From Teratosphaeria epicoccoides (lineage: Eukaryota; Ascomycota; Dothideomycetes; Mycosphaerellales; Teratosphaeriaceae), in NCBI GenBank assembly GCA_021401465.1, contig JADDMT010000193.1:1-42754 (forward strand): a DNA stretch of 42,754 bases, in the 5' to 3' direction. Position 1 is the first letter of the stretch, and the number at the start of each line of letters is the position of its first letter. Shown piece by piece: positions 32,487 through 42,754 of this stretch. The notes under the pieces are model-generated. The model had not been told where the DNA came from. It saw nothing but the letters and a program-made list of their open reading frames with translations, and searched no databases. The position numbers and the translations under genes are program-made.

Positions 32487-33275
32487 CTATACCTCATTCT
32501 ATAAGGACGTCCTTAGCCTTACTATTAGGCAAGCAGAGTAAATAGGGTATAGGATAGCATGTGTCATATACTACGCAAGATAGGTAGAAGCTAAAGATTA
32601 ACACTAGGTTAATCTAAATAATAGCCTATATAGTAGTACTCTTAACACCTTCGTAATATACGTAAGGTAGAGTTACTACGCTATAGTAGCTAATATCATA
32701 TTTATGGCAGCCTTGTAATACCTTTACGTTACATGTAGGTCAAGATATTAGGAAACTACAAATACGTACTTCTATCTATCCTTGAAATAGTAGGGTAAGA
32801 GTATACGCTCTAGCTTTGCTAAGTAGCATAGCTGTCCCTATTTAGTTATGACTTTATAGAACATAATTGTAGAACCTTAGGGCTAGTAGGAGTATACGTA
32901 GGTATTACGCGTATCCTACTCGAAACAGAAGGAGTATACTCCTAACATAGGCTTGTTATATCTTTGTACTAGCTTACTTATAAATTAGCGTATATGCAGA
33001 CTAGCTATATTATCCGTTCTTGTATTCTTTAGCTTAAGCAAAGGTAGGAGCTCTACACTTGTAAATCAAGTTACTAGCTTAACGGTTGCAGTAGGTAATA
33101 AGGCATAGGTAGGGGGTATAAAAAGGCCTTGCTATACTCCTAATAACTTGTTCTAAAACAGTAACCTTAACTAAGCTTCTACTTTGCTAAGGCTTAGCTA
33201 CCTAGTGTCTACTAGTCCTTACTAGAGCCTCTTCTTTAAATTAATTAATTGAGATTAATTGTACGCTTAGCAATA
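32487..33275. other. B5 region between 3' LTR and antisense gene
   Basis: The degraded equivalent of B4 29014-29811. Near the LTR it retains ataaggacgtccttagccttac, the reverse of the B4 3' end, in pieces. Near its other end it retains the antisense TATA box at 33117-33124. No other coding sequence was seen. Confidence 0.6.
33117..33124 (+). promoter_or_regulatory. TATA box of the B5 antisense gene
   Basis: gggggtataaaaaggcc, 159 nt before the decayed start codon at 33276, matching the B4 box in sequence and spacing. Confidence 0.6.
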
Positions 33276-33486
33276 ATAGCGCTTAAGACTAAGTTTAATG
33301 CTACGCGCCTCTTACGCGACTATTACTTGTGCCGCTAGTACCTTAACAACCTTAGCAGCTAGGCTGTATATATCCTGCCTCTACATGTTAGTAAGGCGCC
33401 CCCTACCCGCGAGGTATGCATGTCCTATACTAACTAATCTATAGCTAAGATCTACGTAGGCAGATTTAATAAGGGTAGTGTCTACT
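33276..33486 (+). pseudogene. Type B antisense gene, copy B5, first part
   Basis: The N-terminal part of the accessory gene, start codon changed to ATA at 33276-33278 (then GCG CTT AAG ACT AAG TTT). Relative to B4 it is shorter by a few codons at the start. It ends at GTC TAC T, where A2 inserted; the gene resumes at 40396 after the duplicated CTACT. The Cys-rich region is heavily altered. Confidence 0.75.
33482..33486. repeat. Target-site duplication of A2, left
   Basis: CTACT, identical to 40396-40400. Confidence 0.85.
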
Positions 33487-33919
33487 TGTCATAAGGGTAG
33501 GTGCCGATAGCAGGAAGGGGATTAGGTGTTAGACTTGCAGAGTAGTGAAGAATATCGATAATAGCAATTAACCTTGTAACTAACTATCCCCCTAGGAGAG
33601 GATTAAGAATTAGATTAAGCACGAAGCTCCTAACTGCCTGTCCTGAAGCTATCCCTATATACTAGAGAGACAGGGTAGTTCTGTTAGATCTGTTAACAGA
33701 CCTATTAGACCTATGTCTGTAGATCTATAGACTAACCCTATAGATCTAGGTGTCTGTTCTTATGTAATAGATCCTTTCTCCTATGTAGGCCTATAGATCT
33801 GTAGACTAACCCTACAGATCTAGGGGTCTGTCCTCACGTGACAGATCCTTTCTCCTATGCATGTAATGTGACTTAGGCTATAGTGCTCGTGACTTATAAC
33901 ATTCATGACATTCATGATA
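33487..33919 (-). repeat. 3' LTR of A2
   Basis: A 433-bp reversed LTR from tgtcataag to tcatgata. The inner end shows TG to TA decay of TGTCATGA. The AGATCT inverted repeats are present around 33719-33820. Confidence 0.88.
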
Positions 33920-33998
33920 CTATCCCCCTCTTAGCCTAGCTTGTCCTAGAGCTACCTTATTAGTGCGGGGTTTCTCTTGCTATTTCCTTTGCGTAGTA

Positions 33999-34619
33999 AT
34001 GTCTTCTCTTTCTACGTTACTACCTTGTGTCATTCTAGACACTAACGCCCCTTTAATGCAGAAACGCAAATGCTATGCGAATCGAATCTATCGTTAGGGC
34101 AAGGAAAGCATAAAGTCTTGTAGTTAGTGTCAAGAGTTAAAGCTCGTTTGTTAGGTACATATTCCCTTAGGGAAATGTTCGTAATGTCACTTTAGTAACT
34201 GTCGAAGTTGCGACGCGAAGGTAACAGAGGTCAAATAGAAGAAGTTAGGTAATTAGCAGAAAAGACTAATTACTGATCTTAATCGTGCGAAGGCGGCCCT
34301 AGCTAAGGCTTCGCAAAAGATAATAGAGGCGTATGTAAAAGAGATGCGTCTTCGGAAATAGTTAGACGCGGTTAACTATAAGGTTAAGGATAGTCGCGCT
34401 CTTAAGGAGCGTGAGATTAGGGAGGACGAGGCTAAAGAGCAGGCTCTTTAGCAGGCTAGGTTTCTCCTTAACCTAGATCCCTCGGCGGGTCTTGCGCTTA
34501 GTCCTATAACCTGGAGCGTAATAGAAGGTTTCGCTAACGCCTCGTATTAGGGTTTCCTAGATGGCGTAGTAGCCGAGCCTATTAATGGCGTCCTGCAGGA
34601 GCCTAGTCGTGACTTATAA
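33999..34619 (+). pseudogene. Type A antisense accessory ORF (Zn2Cys6-like), copy A2
   Basis: The complete 621-nt frame, ATG 33999 to TAA 34617-34619, the same length as in A1. It begins MSSLSTLLPCVILDTN and ends after a charged, coiled-coil-like segment and LDPSAGLALSP. Several TAG codons interrupt it, including within the cysteine cluster. Equal lengths in two copies with independent damage support a real coding frame. Its stop shares the TTATAA palindrome (34614-34619) with the pol stop on the other strand. Confidence 0.78.
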
Positions 34620-37600
34620 TCTTTTTCCTAGGTTTGTTCTCCGCTTAAAACTTCGTATCTTTTGCTCATAGTTTCGTAGGTGTTTAAGGGGTTCCTAGGT
34701 GTTTTCGGTACTCCTGTATCCTTCCTATTTTACTAAGTACTCTTGCTGTCTGTCTATCTAGCGAGTGTCGACAATCTTCTCGACAGTGTACTCTAGTTCT
34801 TCGACTTTAGGGTCAAGTAGCAAAGGATCTGTTTGCAGTGTAGCGTCTAGCGCTACTTGTTCTAGCAGAGAGACATAGAATACAGGGTGTATTCTTATCT
34901 GCTTAGGTAGCTGTAATTTAAAATTAACTGGTCCTTTCTTAGCCTTAATCTAGAATGGTCCTAGTTTCACAGCGTCTAGTTTTTTACTTGGCTTTTCTGA
35001 TTTGATGTGATAGCGGAGGAGATATACCTTGTCCCCCTCCTTTAGAATTAGTCCCTTAATTCTCTTAGGATTTACGTACTATGCCATGTTCTATTAATAG
35101 AACTACAAGTTAAGTCGTGCTTCTGTTTGCGGTTAGCGGAGGTGTTCTACTCGTCTAAGTGCTACTAGGTTTAGATTACTAGTTAAGACATCCGGAACGT
35201 CTTCTATGGCTGACCTATACGCTATCTGAAATGGCGAGAGTCCTGTCGACTCTGCTAGCATACTATTATATACGAGTTATGCTATTAGCAATAACTCTAC
35301 CTAGTTGTTCTAGTCCCTATTCACATAGGATTGAAGGTACTATTCTAGCGTCTAATTCAGACATTCTGTCTGTCTATCCGTTTAAGGGTAGAAGGAAGTA
35401 CTAAGTCGATGTTTAACCTAGAATTGTCTCATTAGGGCTTCCTAGAAGTTAGAGGTAAACACAGATCCTCGATCCGTTACTAGGTCTCGTAGCATACCAT
35501 GTAATGCTACTACCTACTTAATGAAGATGTGTGCGATATCTTTAGTCTTAAAGTCTTCATAGTAAAGGATAAACTGCCTAAACTTAGTGAATCGGTTAAC
35601 TACTACCATGATTCCATCGAAGAACTCATTAGTAGCGGGTTCTCTCGACTAGGGTAGTTTGACAATGAAGTCTATAGCAAGCGACTCCTATGGCCGTTAG
35701 GGTATCTTTAGCGGTTGTAGTAGCCTATACGGTTTATAACAGTTATGCTTGTTCTGTTAGCAAGTTACATATTACTAGACATAGTCCTTAATTACCTTGC
35801 CTATCCTAGGGAAGTAATATTCTTGTTAGAGAATTTGCTTCATTTTAGACACTCCTAGGTATCCTGCCTAAGGAATGTCATGTCGGAGGCGTAGTAGCTC
35901 TAAACGTAAGGATGTTAGCACCTATACTAACCCTTAGAAGAGAAGTACTCTGTCTTTGTCTTCCTAGTCCTCCTGTCCATTAATGTCGTCATGGACAGCG
36001 AGTGTAGTTAGGTCGTAGACTAGTGCGTTCTTCAGGTCGTCCTAGAATTCACTAGTCTATGTGATAGCTGTAGCCGCGATTCGGTTGACTCTAAGCGTAC
36101 TATCGCTATTTTCCTAGAGAACAGCATACTTCTCCTATTTCATGCCCTTTATGTAGTTAGTCTAGCGGCTAAGTATATCGGCGCGTGCGTTATCAGATCC
36201 CTTGCGATAGAGAATCTTGCAGTTAAAGCTAGAGAGTTCCTTACTCTATTAGACTTGTCGTTAGTTTAACTGCTTCGTTGTAGTAAAGTATCGCAAGTTC
36301 TTATAGTCTATGTAGACCGTAACCTAGTGCTTAGAACCTTCTAAGTAGACTCGCTAGGCCTTGTAGGCGTCTACTATAGCTAGAAGTTCTTTATTATAGA
36401 CGTTGTAACAGAGCTTAGGTCTAGACAGCTTTCTCGAGTAGTAGGTAACTAGCTGTAGTCGTCTACTCGGTCCTAGTTGACTTAAGCATGCCCTAAGTAC
36501 TATGTCAGAGGCATCTGTTTCGACTGTGATAGGCTTATTAGGGTCGAACACAAGCAAGATCAGCTAATCTGTAAATCGTTACTTAAGTTCCTTAAAGGCA
36601 TTCTGTTAGGCGTCGTCCTAAACGAATAGTGTATCCTTCGTAGTAAGGGTCATAAGTAGTGCCGTAATCTTCGAATAGTTTATAACGAATCTTTAGTAGA
36701 AGTTAGTAAACCTAAGGAAGGACTATACTTCCTTAACATTAGTTAGCGTAGGCTACTCTTTTATGACTTTGACCTTCTTAGTGTCTATCTTGATCCTGTT
36801 CTAGGCTACTACATAGCCGAGGAACTAGACTTCTTGCTTATGAAACTCGCTCTTCTAAGGCTTAACCTTTAGCTTGTAATCCTAGAGTTTCTGAAGCACC
36901 TTACGTACATAAGTCCTATGTTCTTCGATCGTTCGTGAGTAGACGAGGACATCATCTAACTATATAACTACAAAGACGTCAAGGTACTCTTATAGCACAT
37001 TGTTAATAAATGCCTACTATGTAGCTAGGGCTTTTGTCAACCTAAATAGCATGACTATATACTTGTAGTGTCTAAACCTAGTTTAGAACGCAGTCTTCTA
37101 TTCTTTGCCTTCCTTGATTCGAATTCAGTTATACACTCCTAGTATGTTAAACTTCGAGAACTATATTACTCCTTATAGGCAATCCTGCAACTCTAAAAGC
37201 AAAGGAAGCGGATAACTGTTTTTTATCGTGATGTCATGTAGCCTATAATAGTCTACGCAAAGTCGCTAGTTATCTTCCCCTTTAGGGACAAACAGGATTA
37301 GGTATCCTGCTAGGGACTACGATTCGCGGATGAAGCCCTTCTAGAGGTTGTCTTCAAGGTATTTCCAGAGAATCTCTAGCTTCGCCGCTAATAATAAGTG
37401 AACTAGTTGCTTTGTTAGCGTTCTGCCTAGGAGCAAGGGTATCTTGTAATCCTACTCTTAGTGTTCTAGCAGAGCCTCTTAGTCGGGTTCTTGTTTGAAA
37501 AGAGTAGCAAACTCCTTATACTCGTCAGGAACTATGAACTCGACTTTGACTTCAGACTGTGTTACTTTGACCTATAGGACGTGTACTTCCTGTTCTAGAT

Positions 37601-38210
37601 CCTTGATAGCGGCGACTATCTCGCTTGAAGTCATAGCGTATATTTCGATCTTGCCTAGTATGTCGTATACTACAGGTAGAGGTATCGATCTTAAGAGTTC
37701 CGGAAACTAGATCCTCTCGTTCTTCTAGTCGAGGTAGGGGTTAGCGTTCCTTAGCTATAGTAACCCTAGCACTACATCTAAGCCAGATAACTCTGTAATG
37801 TCAAACTAGATTATCTCTTAGTAGCGTCCTATCCGTAGAGGTATTGTCTTAGTCTCCTTATCAACTATTCCTTAGTTATACGTAACCGGCTTTCTATTGA
37901 TCGCTTGTAGCGAGAAAGCATTTGTCTTCGCTTATAGCCTTATCCTAGCTATCCTAGCGAACTTAGGCGTCATGAAGATTCTAGTGCATCCTGAATCTAT
38001 TAAGGCCTAGGCTAGTGTCTCGTTAATGTGCACCTATACTCTAAGTTTGTCCGCGTATCTGGCGCTAACTACGGCACATCGTTACAGCCCTGTCTAGTCT
38101 GTCCGTAGGTCTAATTCTAGCGGACCTAGTCGTTTCCTGAATAGCTGTTTTCACGGACTAATTTGGAGATCGTGTAGTCTTAGCTTACTCTTCTTTAAGC
38201 GTTACTGCTA
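34614..38210 (-). pseudogene. Type A pol, copy A2
   Basis: A degraded Pol in one frame from protease to stop: DSG at 37997 downwards, RT with a decayed YLDD (TAG TTA GAT GAT) at about 36962, RNase H with ETDASDIVL near 36500, integrase core near 35250-35700, and chromodomain just before the TAA at 34614-34616. Protease-to-RT is 1038 nt and RT-to-stop 2343 nt, both multiples of three, whereas A1 has indels. Stops are frequent and mostly TAG. The region 36354-36557 keeps a 67-codon open RNase H piece. The upstream limit with gag is approximate, and pol is in the -1 frame relative to the zinc knuckle. Confidence 0.82.
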
Positions 38211-39780
38211 ATTAGCCTAAGAGGTAGTACTCGCTCTTAGCCTTGTTATTCCTACGCGTTTCTTGCGTACTCCATTTTCAAATGTTTGACCTAGAGTTAT
38301 AGCGTTCGTGGAACCTAGATACCTTCGTGAGTCGAGTAGCCTCCTTAGGGCGTAAACTCTACCCTAAAAGGTACTATTTCTTAGACAATTCTCTGATACG
38401 AGTAAGGGTAAGCTCTAACTAGTAGTCTCCTCAGGTATCGTCGCATGCGGTCGGCTAGTTCGTCATATTAAAGCTAGTCGACATGTTAGATTCCATCAAT
38501 CTATAGGCAAGCCTAAGCCTACTAGTTCTATATGAGTCGGATGATATCGAGCCTGATGTTATGCGGCGGCATAGCCTATCTCTCTATGTTCTTGTCTTCC
38601 TTAAAATCGGGAATGACGGCTTCGACGAGCTCATAGTTGTTATCAGAACCTTCTTCTTCTTCTAGCTCCTGTTACCTCAGGGCTATTACGCTAGAAGGTG
38701 CACCCCTTAGAGCACAGATAAACTATGCCTTATTACGGCTAGGGTACTATCTAGAACTATCTTTGTCACTTATGTGAATTCGACAATTGTCGTCATAGCA
38801 CATAGTCTAAGTAAGTAAGGCATAGTCTAGTACTTAAGTAGCAGCAGCCGTTTACTTAGGTGCTAATGTTGTCGCGCGAGCCTGTTCTGTCCGGGGTAGT
38901 TCCTAGCGTTGTTTCTTAGCAAAGCACTTACAGGCAAAGTGTCCTTTCTTTCTATAGTTGTAGTACTTGAGGTTATTCTTGTCGAATGGCTTCTTCGGAC
39001 TATTCTAGGTAGGAGAGCCCCTTCGTAGCTTTCCTTAGGGTCCGCTCTTTAGGCGTCCCTTAGTCGCATCTAACTCTATTAGTTAGAGACTATAGTAATC
39101 GCTTCGCTACTTTAGTGCTAATCGTTAGACCTTATAGTTAGCCTGTGCTAGCCTGCGATTTCTATGTTGTCGTTCCTGCTGTCTTTCCTAGATACGATTA
39201 TTAATCCTAATCGCGAGATTGCTTATTTCCTTGAATGTCGTTAGTCGATCTCCCTAGGCAATTTCGTCTTTTTAACTGTCTCCTTTAGTCCCTAATAGAA
39301 CTAAGCGGCTAAGGCATTATCATTCTAGTCGACTTAAGCAGAGAGGGTCTAAAAGTCCGCATAGTACTTAATAGCGGAACCCTTTTGCTAGATCCCTAGG
39401 AGAGCTCTCTCGGCCTCTTGCTGTTTGTTACTAAGCCTAAAAGCTTCGCGTAACGCCTTAAACAAAGACTTGTCTAAGTTAAGGATCTCTCTTGTTGTCG
39501 TCTTCCTGGCTTTAACGCTACTAACATAATTCAGATAATCTGACAGGTAAGGCTAGATGAACTCGAACGCTAGTCCCTTTAGGTAAGAGACAATGTACAT
39601 TATTCGCTTATGATGTGTCGTAAACCGTTCTGTATCCATGTTAAATGCTAACTAGCATTAGAGGATAAACATCTCTACTTAAGATCCTTGTCCTGTAAAC
39701 TCTATAGGGCTTCCTATCTTAAAGCGGTTGTTGCTGTGCCTGTTTCTAGTAGTCGAACCTGCAACAGATGCTAGAGCTAT
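38190..39780 (-). pseudogene. Type A gag, copy A2
   Basis: A degraded Gag. The start codon is ATA at 39778-39780 (ATG in A1). The zinc knuckle at 38965 downwards reads with two of its Cys codons changed to Tyr (TGC to TAC, TGT to TAT), keeping KKGHFA. Start to knuckle is 815 nt against 813 in A1, so a 2-nt indel separates them. Knuckle to protease is 968 nt as in A1. The end is approximate. Confidence 0.75.
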
Positions 39781-39962
39781 CTCGCTAAGGTAAATGGATT
39801 TAAGCTACTAAGTAATTTCTAGTGTAGCGGCAACTTGTTCCCGTAGTGTTAGTTAACTGTTGTCGCTAGAGGTTAAACTAATAGCTAAAGAACTACTTAA
39901 CATAGGCGTATATTAAGCGCTTAACAAGTCCCCTAATACTTCCTTAGAAGTAGTGCTCAAAA

Positions 39963-40395
39963 TGTCATAAGGGTAGGTGCCGATAGCAGGAAGGGGATTA
40001 GGTGTTAGACTCGCAGAGTAGTAAAGAATATCGACAATAGCAATTAACCTTGTAACTAACTATCCCCCTAGGAGAGGATTAAGAATTAGATTAAGCACGA
40101 AGCTCCTAACTGCCTGTCCTGAAGCCATCCCTATATACTAGAGAGACAGGGCAGTTCTGTTAGATATGTTAACAGACCTGTTAGACCTATGTCTATAGAT
40201 CTGTAGATTAACCCTATAGATCTAGGTGTCTATTCTTACATGACAGATCCTTTCTCCTATGCAGGCCTATAGATCTATAGACTAACCCTACAGATCTAGG
40301 GGTCTGTCCTCATGTGATAGATCCTTTCTCCTATGCATGTGATATGACTTAGGCTATAGTACTCGTAACTCATGACATTCATGACATTCATGACA
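39963..40395 (-). repeat. 5' LTR of A2
   Basis: A 433-bp reversed LTR, tgtcataag to tcatgaca, equal in length to 33487-33919. The outer end has three tandem tcatgacat units. The adjacent inner sequence gtgctcaaaa (39952-39962) is the reversed primer-site region. Confidence 0.88.
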
Positions 40396-40770
40396 CTACT
40401 ATAACTACAAGAATTGTAATAGCAAGCATTACAAGTGCTAGGACCTTCCTAAGGAGGTCTACGGCAAATATGACTAGCCCTGCTATTACATTAATAGATT
40501 CTAGACCGCGCGTAACTAAGGTACTACTAAAGGATCTGTAACTATGAACTAGCTATAGGCAAAGTATTATAAGTTACTTGCGTATCTGCTTAGTACCCTT
40601 TAGTGCTTTACTATAAGCGCTAATCGCTCCTATAGTAGCGTCTGTTATAATTCCTTGCTGTCTACTAAGAATGTCTACCTAGGTCTACTTGTAGACTTAG
40701 TTTAGAAGATCTTAAAGGTACTAAGTATTACGCTTAAGACCTTTGTAATAGTATGTCTCTAGCACGTGTC
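40396..40770 (+). pseudogene. Type B antisense gene, copy B5, second part
   Basis: It continues exon 1 of the accessory gene after A2: CTACT ATAACTACAAG, matching the B3 and B4 sequence that follows GTC TAC. It reads through MNRLQAKYYE-like and LLVDLV-KILKVL-like segments with TAG/TAA interruptions. Similarity fades near 40760. The intron and exon 2 are absent, lost in a rearrangement before the B6 LTR. Confidence 0.72.
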
Positions 40771-40832
40771 TTGAAAACCTAACCCCTAAGCAGTACGAAG
40801 TATAAAGAGTAGACTAAGTAGAGCCGAGTCAG
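40771..40832. other. Short unassigned spacer
   Basis: About 60 bp between the end of recognisable B5 similarity and the B6 LTR; no match seen. The last bases gtcag would be the left target flank of B6. Confidence 0.4.
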
Positions 40833-41222
40833 TAATACGGTTAATACTAGAGGGCTATTAGAGCCGCATAGGTTCTGATGCCCGCCCTTAGCATGTAGTG
40901 ACCCTGCTACACATAGTAAGGAGGTCCCTTGTACATACGTTAGGTCGTATGTCGTCTAAGTAGGATCAATGCTTAATGTAGGATGCCTCTACGTTACTAA
41001 CCCTATAGTATCCCTACAGGGGCTTCCTGACCCCACGGTACCCCTGCGGGGTTAGGCTCGGACATGCTTTCCCTAATTAAGGGGCGTCAGGGGTTAAAAG
41101 CACCTCTAGCGCTACCTCTATAATAAGCAGAAAGCAGCGCTGTCTTGTACCTATTAAAAGGTCGGATTACTCTGTCATACTCCGAGATATTTTCATATTA
41201 TATAGCATATACATCTATATTA
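40833..41222 (+). repeat. 5' LTR of B6
   Basis: A 390-bp LTR from taatacgg to ctatatta, of the B4 type. It is about 30 bp longer than B4 because of a duplicated segment around 41001-41045 (two versions of ccctacggtacccc). The leader 41223-41271 retains ctgctttct as the candidate primer site. Confidence 0.82.
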
Positions 41223-41271
41223 GTTCTGCTTTCTCCCCCCTGCTTTACAGTCTAGCAGAGAATACTACGAT

Positions 41272-42627
41272 ATGTCTATAGCACCGCAAACTTGTAACTA
41301 ACGCGTAGCGAGCGCTATCCTAAGCGCCTGCGATAGCGAAGCTAGCCTAAGTAAGTAGCCTGTAGGGGCACTCCCTACGAGCGACACTGCATCAAACGAC
41401 AGTTCTACTAGAGGCTAACTACGTAGCGGACAAGGTAATAGATCCCTTGTATAGGGACTGTAGCTAACCCTAACTATTAACCTAGCCCTCGTAGCCATGA
41501 TTGTTAATTAGGTTGCGAACTACCTTACAAACTAGAGCTAGAGCGGCACCCCTTATAGTAGCGACAACAGCGAGGACGACAAAGACGTCGCTATAAGTAG
41601 TACTAATGAACTAGCAGATAAAGAAATCTAGCGAGAATTCACGCTAGGGACCTATAAAGACAACGTACTAGTAGACGTAGACTCTCCGCGTATGCCTGCA
41701 AATCTAGTGCCTAAATTCAGCGCTATAGTAGGCTAATTAGGAGGTAATTGTAACGCATGCAACCTAAAGCTGTTTAAGGGAGACACCTTAAAGGAGGCTC
41801 GAACTTTCTTGCAGGCGTGTAAGGCAGTTTTTGTGCTTAACCTACGCGGATATTCTATAGAGGGCAAACGGGTCGCTATTAGTATAATATAGCTTGAAGA
41901 GGATAAGGAACCTCGCAACAATTAGCATAAGCAGTATAACCTTATGCGGGTCTATGACAGAACATATACATACGCGGACTTTTGCTAGTTCTATGTCAAC
42001 TAGGTCGAGGCTCTAGGTAACTATGCCCTTATGTGTCTGTTAAGTATAAGAAGGCCAAGTAGGGGAAGGGACAAATAACCTCTAGCTTTGCTACCTACCT
42101 CGCTACACTCGAGAGACAAATGCTTCCCTATACTAAGACATAACGCATGTAGCACCTACTCGTCAAGCTTAATAACAATCTTTAGAACATAATCATGACT
42201 TTTTATGAACTTCTGACAACTTAGCAAGACCTTATGTCCCTTACGACACATATAGAGATTACCTTGAAGCGAAATAGAAAATCGGGCAGTAAGGACAATA
42301 AGCGTTTAAGCCCTAAAGACCTACTAAAGGGCCGCTATTACAAGCGCCCTAAGGGTCATGTCTAACACGGTAGTTCATTCTAGAGGAGCAAGCTCTCCGA
42401 GCCTAAGGATAGTAGCAAGAAGCCTCTAAGTAGCTACTACATCTGTAGAGCGAAGGACTACTAGGTAGCTTACTATCCTAAACTATGTAATAGGAAGAAG
42501 GTAAACAAGGTGTCTAAAACCTCCCTAGAGGGGAGGCAAAAGAAGGACAAGCCTAAGACAACCGAATAGCTACCGCGGGTGTCTAAGCTGTCTATCACTA
42601 ATAGTGTAGACTCGTGGCCTGCCTAGC
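41272..42627 (+). pseudogene. Type B gag, copy B6 (truncated by type A LTR)
   Basis: Gag from the ATG at 41272 through the decayed zinc knuckle at 42435 (TGC changed to TAC) to a site equivalent to about 23771 of B4. A 1-nt deletion near 42030 (gcccttatgtg against gcccttactgtg) shifts the frame, so knuckle and start are out of phase by one. Numerous TAG stops. The last bases ctagc precede the incoming LTR. Confidence 0.82.
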
Positions 42628-42754
42628 TGTCATAAGGGTAGGTGCCGATGGCAGGAAGGTGACTAGGTGTTAGACTCGGGAGCTGTGAAGAATATCGACA
42701 ATGGCAGTTAACCTTGTAACTGACTCTCCTCTAAGCAAGAGAGGATTGAATTGA
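42628..42754 (-). repeat. Type A LTR (reversed), continues beyond window
   Basis: tgtcataagggtaggtgcc, the reversed LTR end, then sequence collinear with 33487 onward until the window stops. It carries fewer RIP changes than A2, for example ccgatggc against ccgatagc. It is the right end of another type A insertion in type B gag. Confidence 0.85.

Larger units (their letters stand above)
33487..40395 (-). mobile_element. Type A retrotransposon copy A2, full length, nested in B5
   Basis: A 6909-bp minus-strand element with two 433-bp LTRs (33487-33919 and 39963-40395) and a perfect 5-bp target duplication CTACT (33482-33486 and 40396-40400). Order read on the minus strand: LTR, leader 39962-39781, gag, pol, antisense ORF (plus strand), polypurine tract complement ctatccccctctt at 33920, LTR. 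It splits the antisense gene of B5. Both LTR copies differ only by transitions in the parts compared. All genes are RIP-damaged. Confidence 0.9.

Overview
The window is a repeat cluster from a filamentous ascomycete (Pezizomycotina; genus not determinable from sequence alone). About 40 of 42.7 kb is chromodomain-bearing Ty3/Gypsy LTR retrotransposons heavily altered by repeat-induced point mutation (RIP). Copies align base for base over kilobases and differ almost only by C-to-T and G-to-A transitions, so gag-pol frames are full of TAG stops while the spacing between domains is kept.

Two element types alternate. Type A (LTR 430-490 bp, ends TGTCA...TGACA) is seen as a 3' end at 1-1076, an LTR plus leader at 5298-5915, a full copy at 5916-12856 (A1), a full minus-strand copy with target duplication at 33487-40395 (A2), and an LTR entering the window end (42628-42754). 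Type B (LTR 360-412 bp, ends TGATA...TATTA) is seen as B1 (1077-5297), B2 (12857-13962, minus), B3 (13963-20298, minus), an isolated 3' end (20299-20838), the best copy B4 (22003-30171, plus, 5-bp duplication CTATA), B5 (32115-33486 and 40396 to about 40770, minus) and B6 (40833-42627, plus). LTR sequence splits type B into two subfamilies: B1/B2/B4/B6, and B-prime (B3, B5 and the isolated 3' end). Most junctions are insertions of one element into another.

The striking feature is that both types carry an accessory gene on the strand opposite to gag-pol, between pol and the 3' LTR, and its stop codon overlaps the pol stop codon tail to tail. In type A it is a 206-codon single-exon frame with a Zn2Cys6-like cysteine pattern followed by a probable coiled coil. 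In type B it is a 481-codon Cys-rich, then Lys/Arg-rich frame in two exons. Its intron of 50-51 nt has GTAAGT, CTAAC and TAG signals and survives in two diverged copies, and a minus-strand TATA box about 160 nt upstream of the start is kept in two copies. These look like antisense-transcribed, probably nuclear, retrotransposon proteins.

The only clearly host-like, RIP-free gene is a 285-codon protein-kinase-like ORF at 30827-31684, an island of ordinary composition between RIP-degraded sequences. The flanks 20839-22002, 30177-30530 and 31685-32014 are AT-rich degraded DNA without a recognisable product. No tRNA, rRNA or CRISPR was seen.
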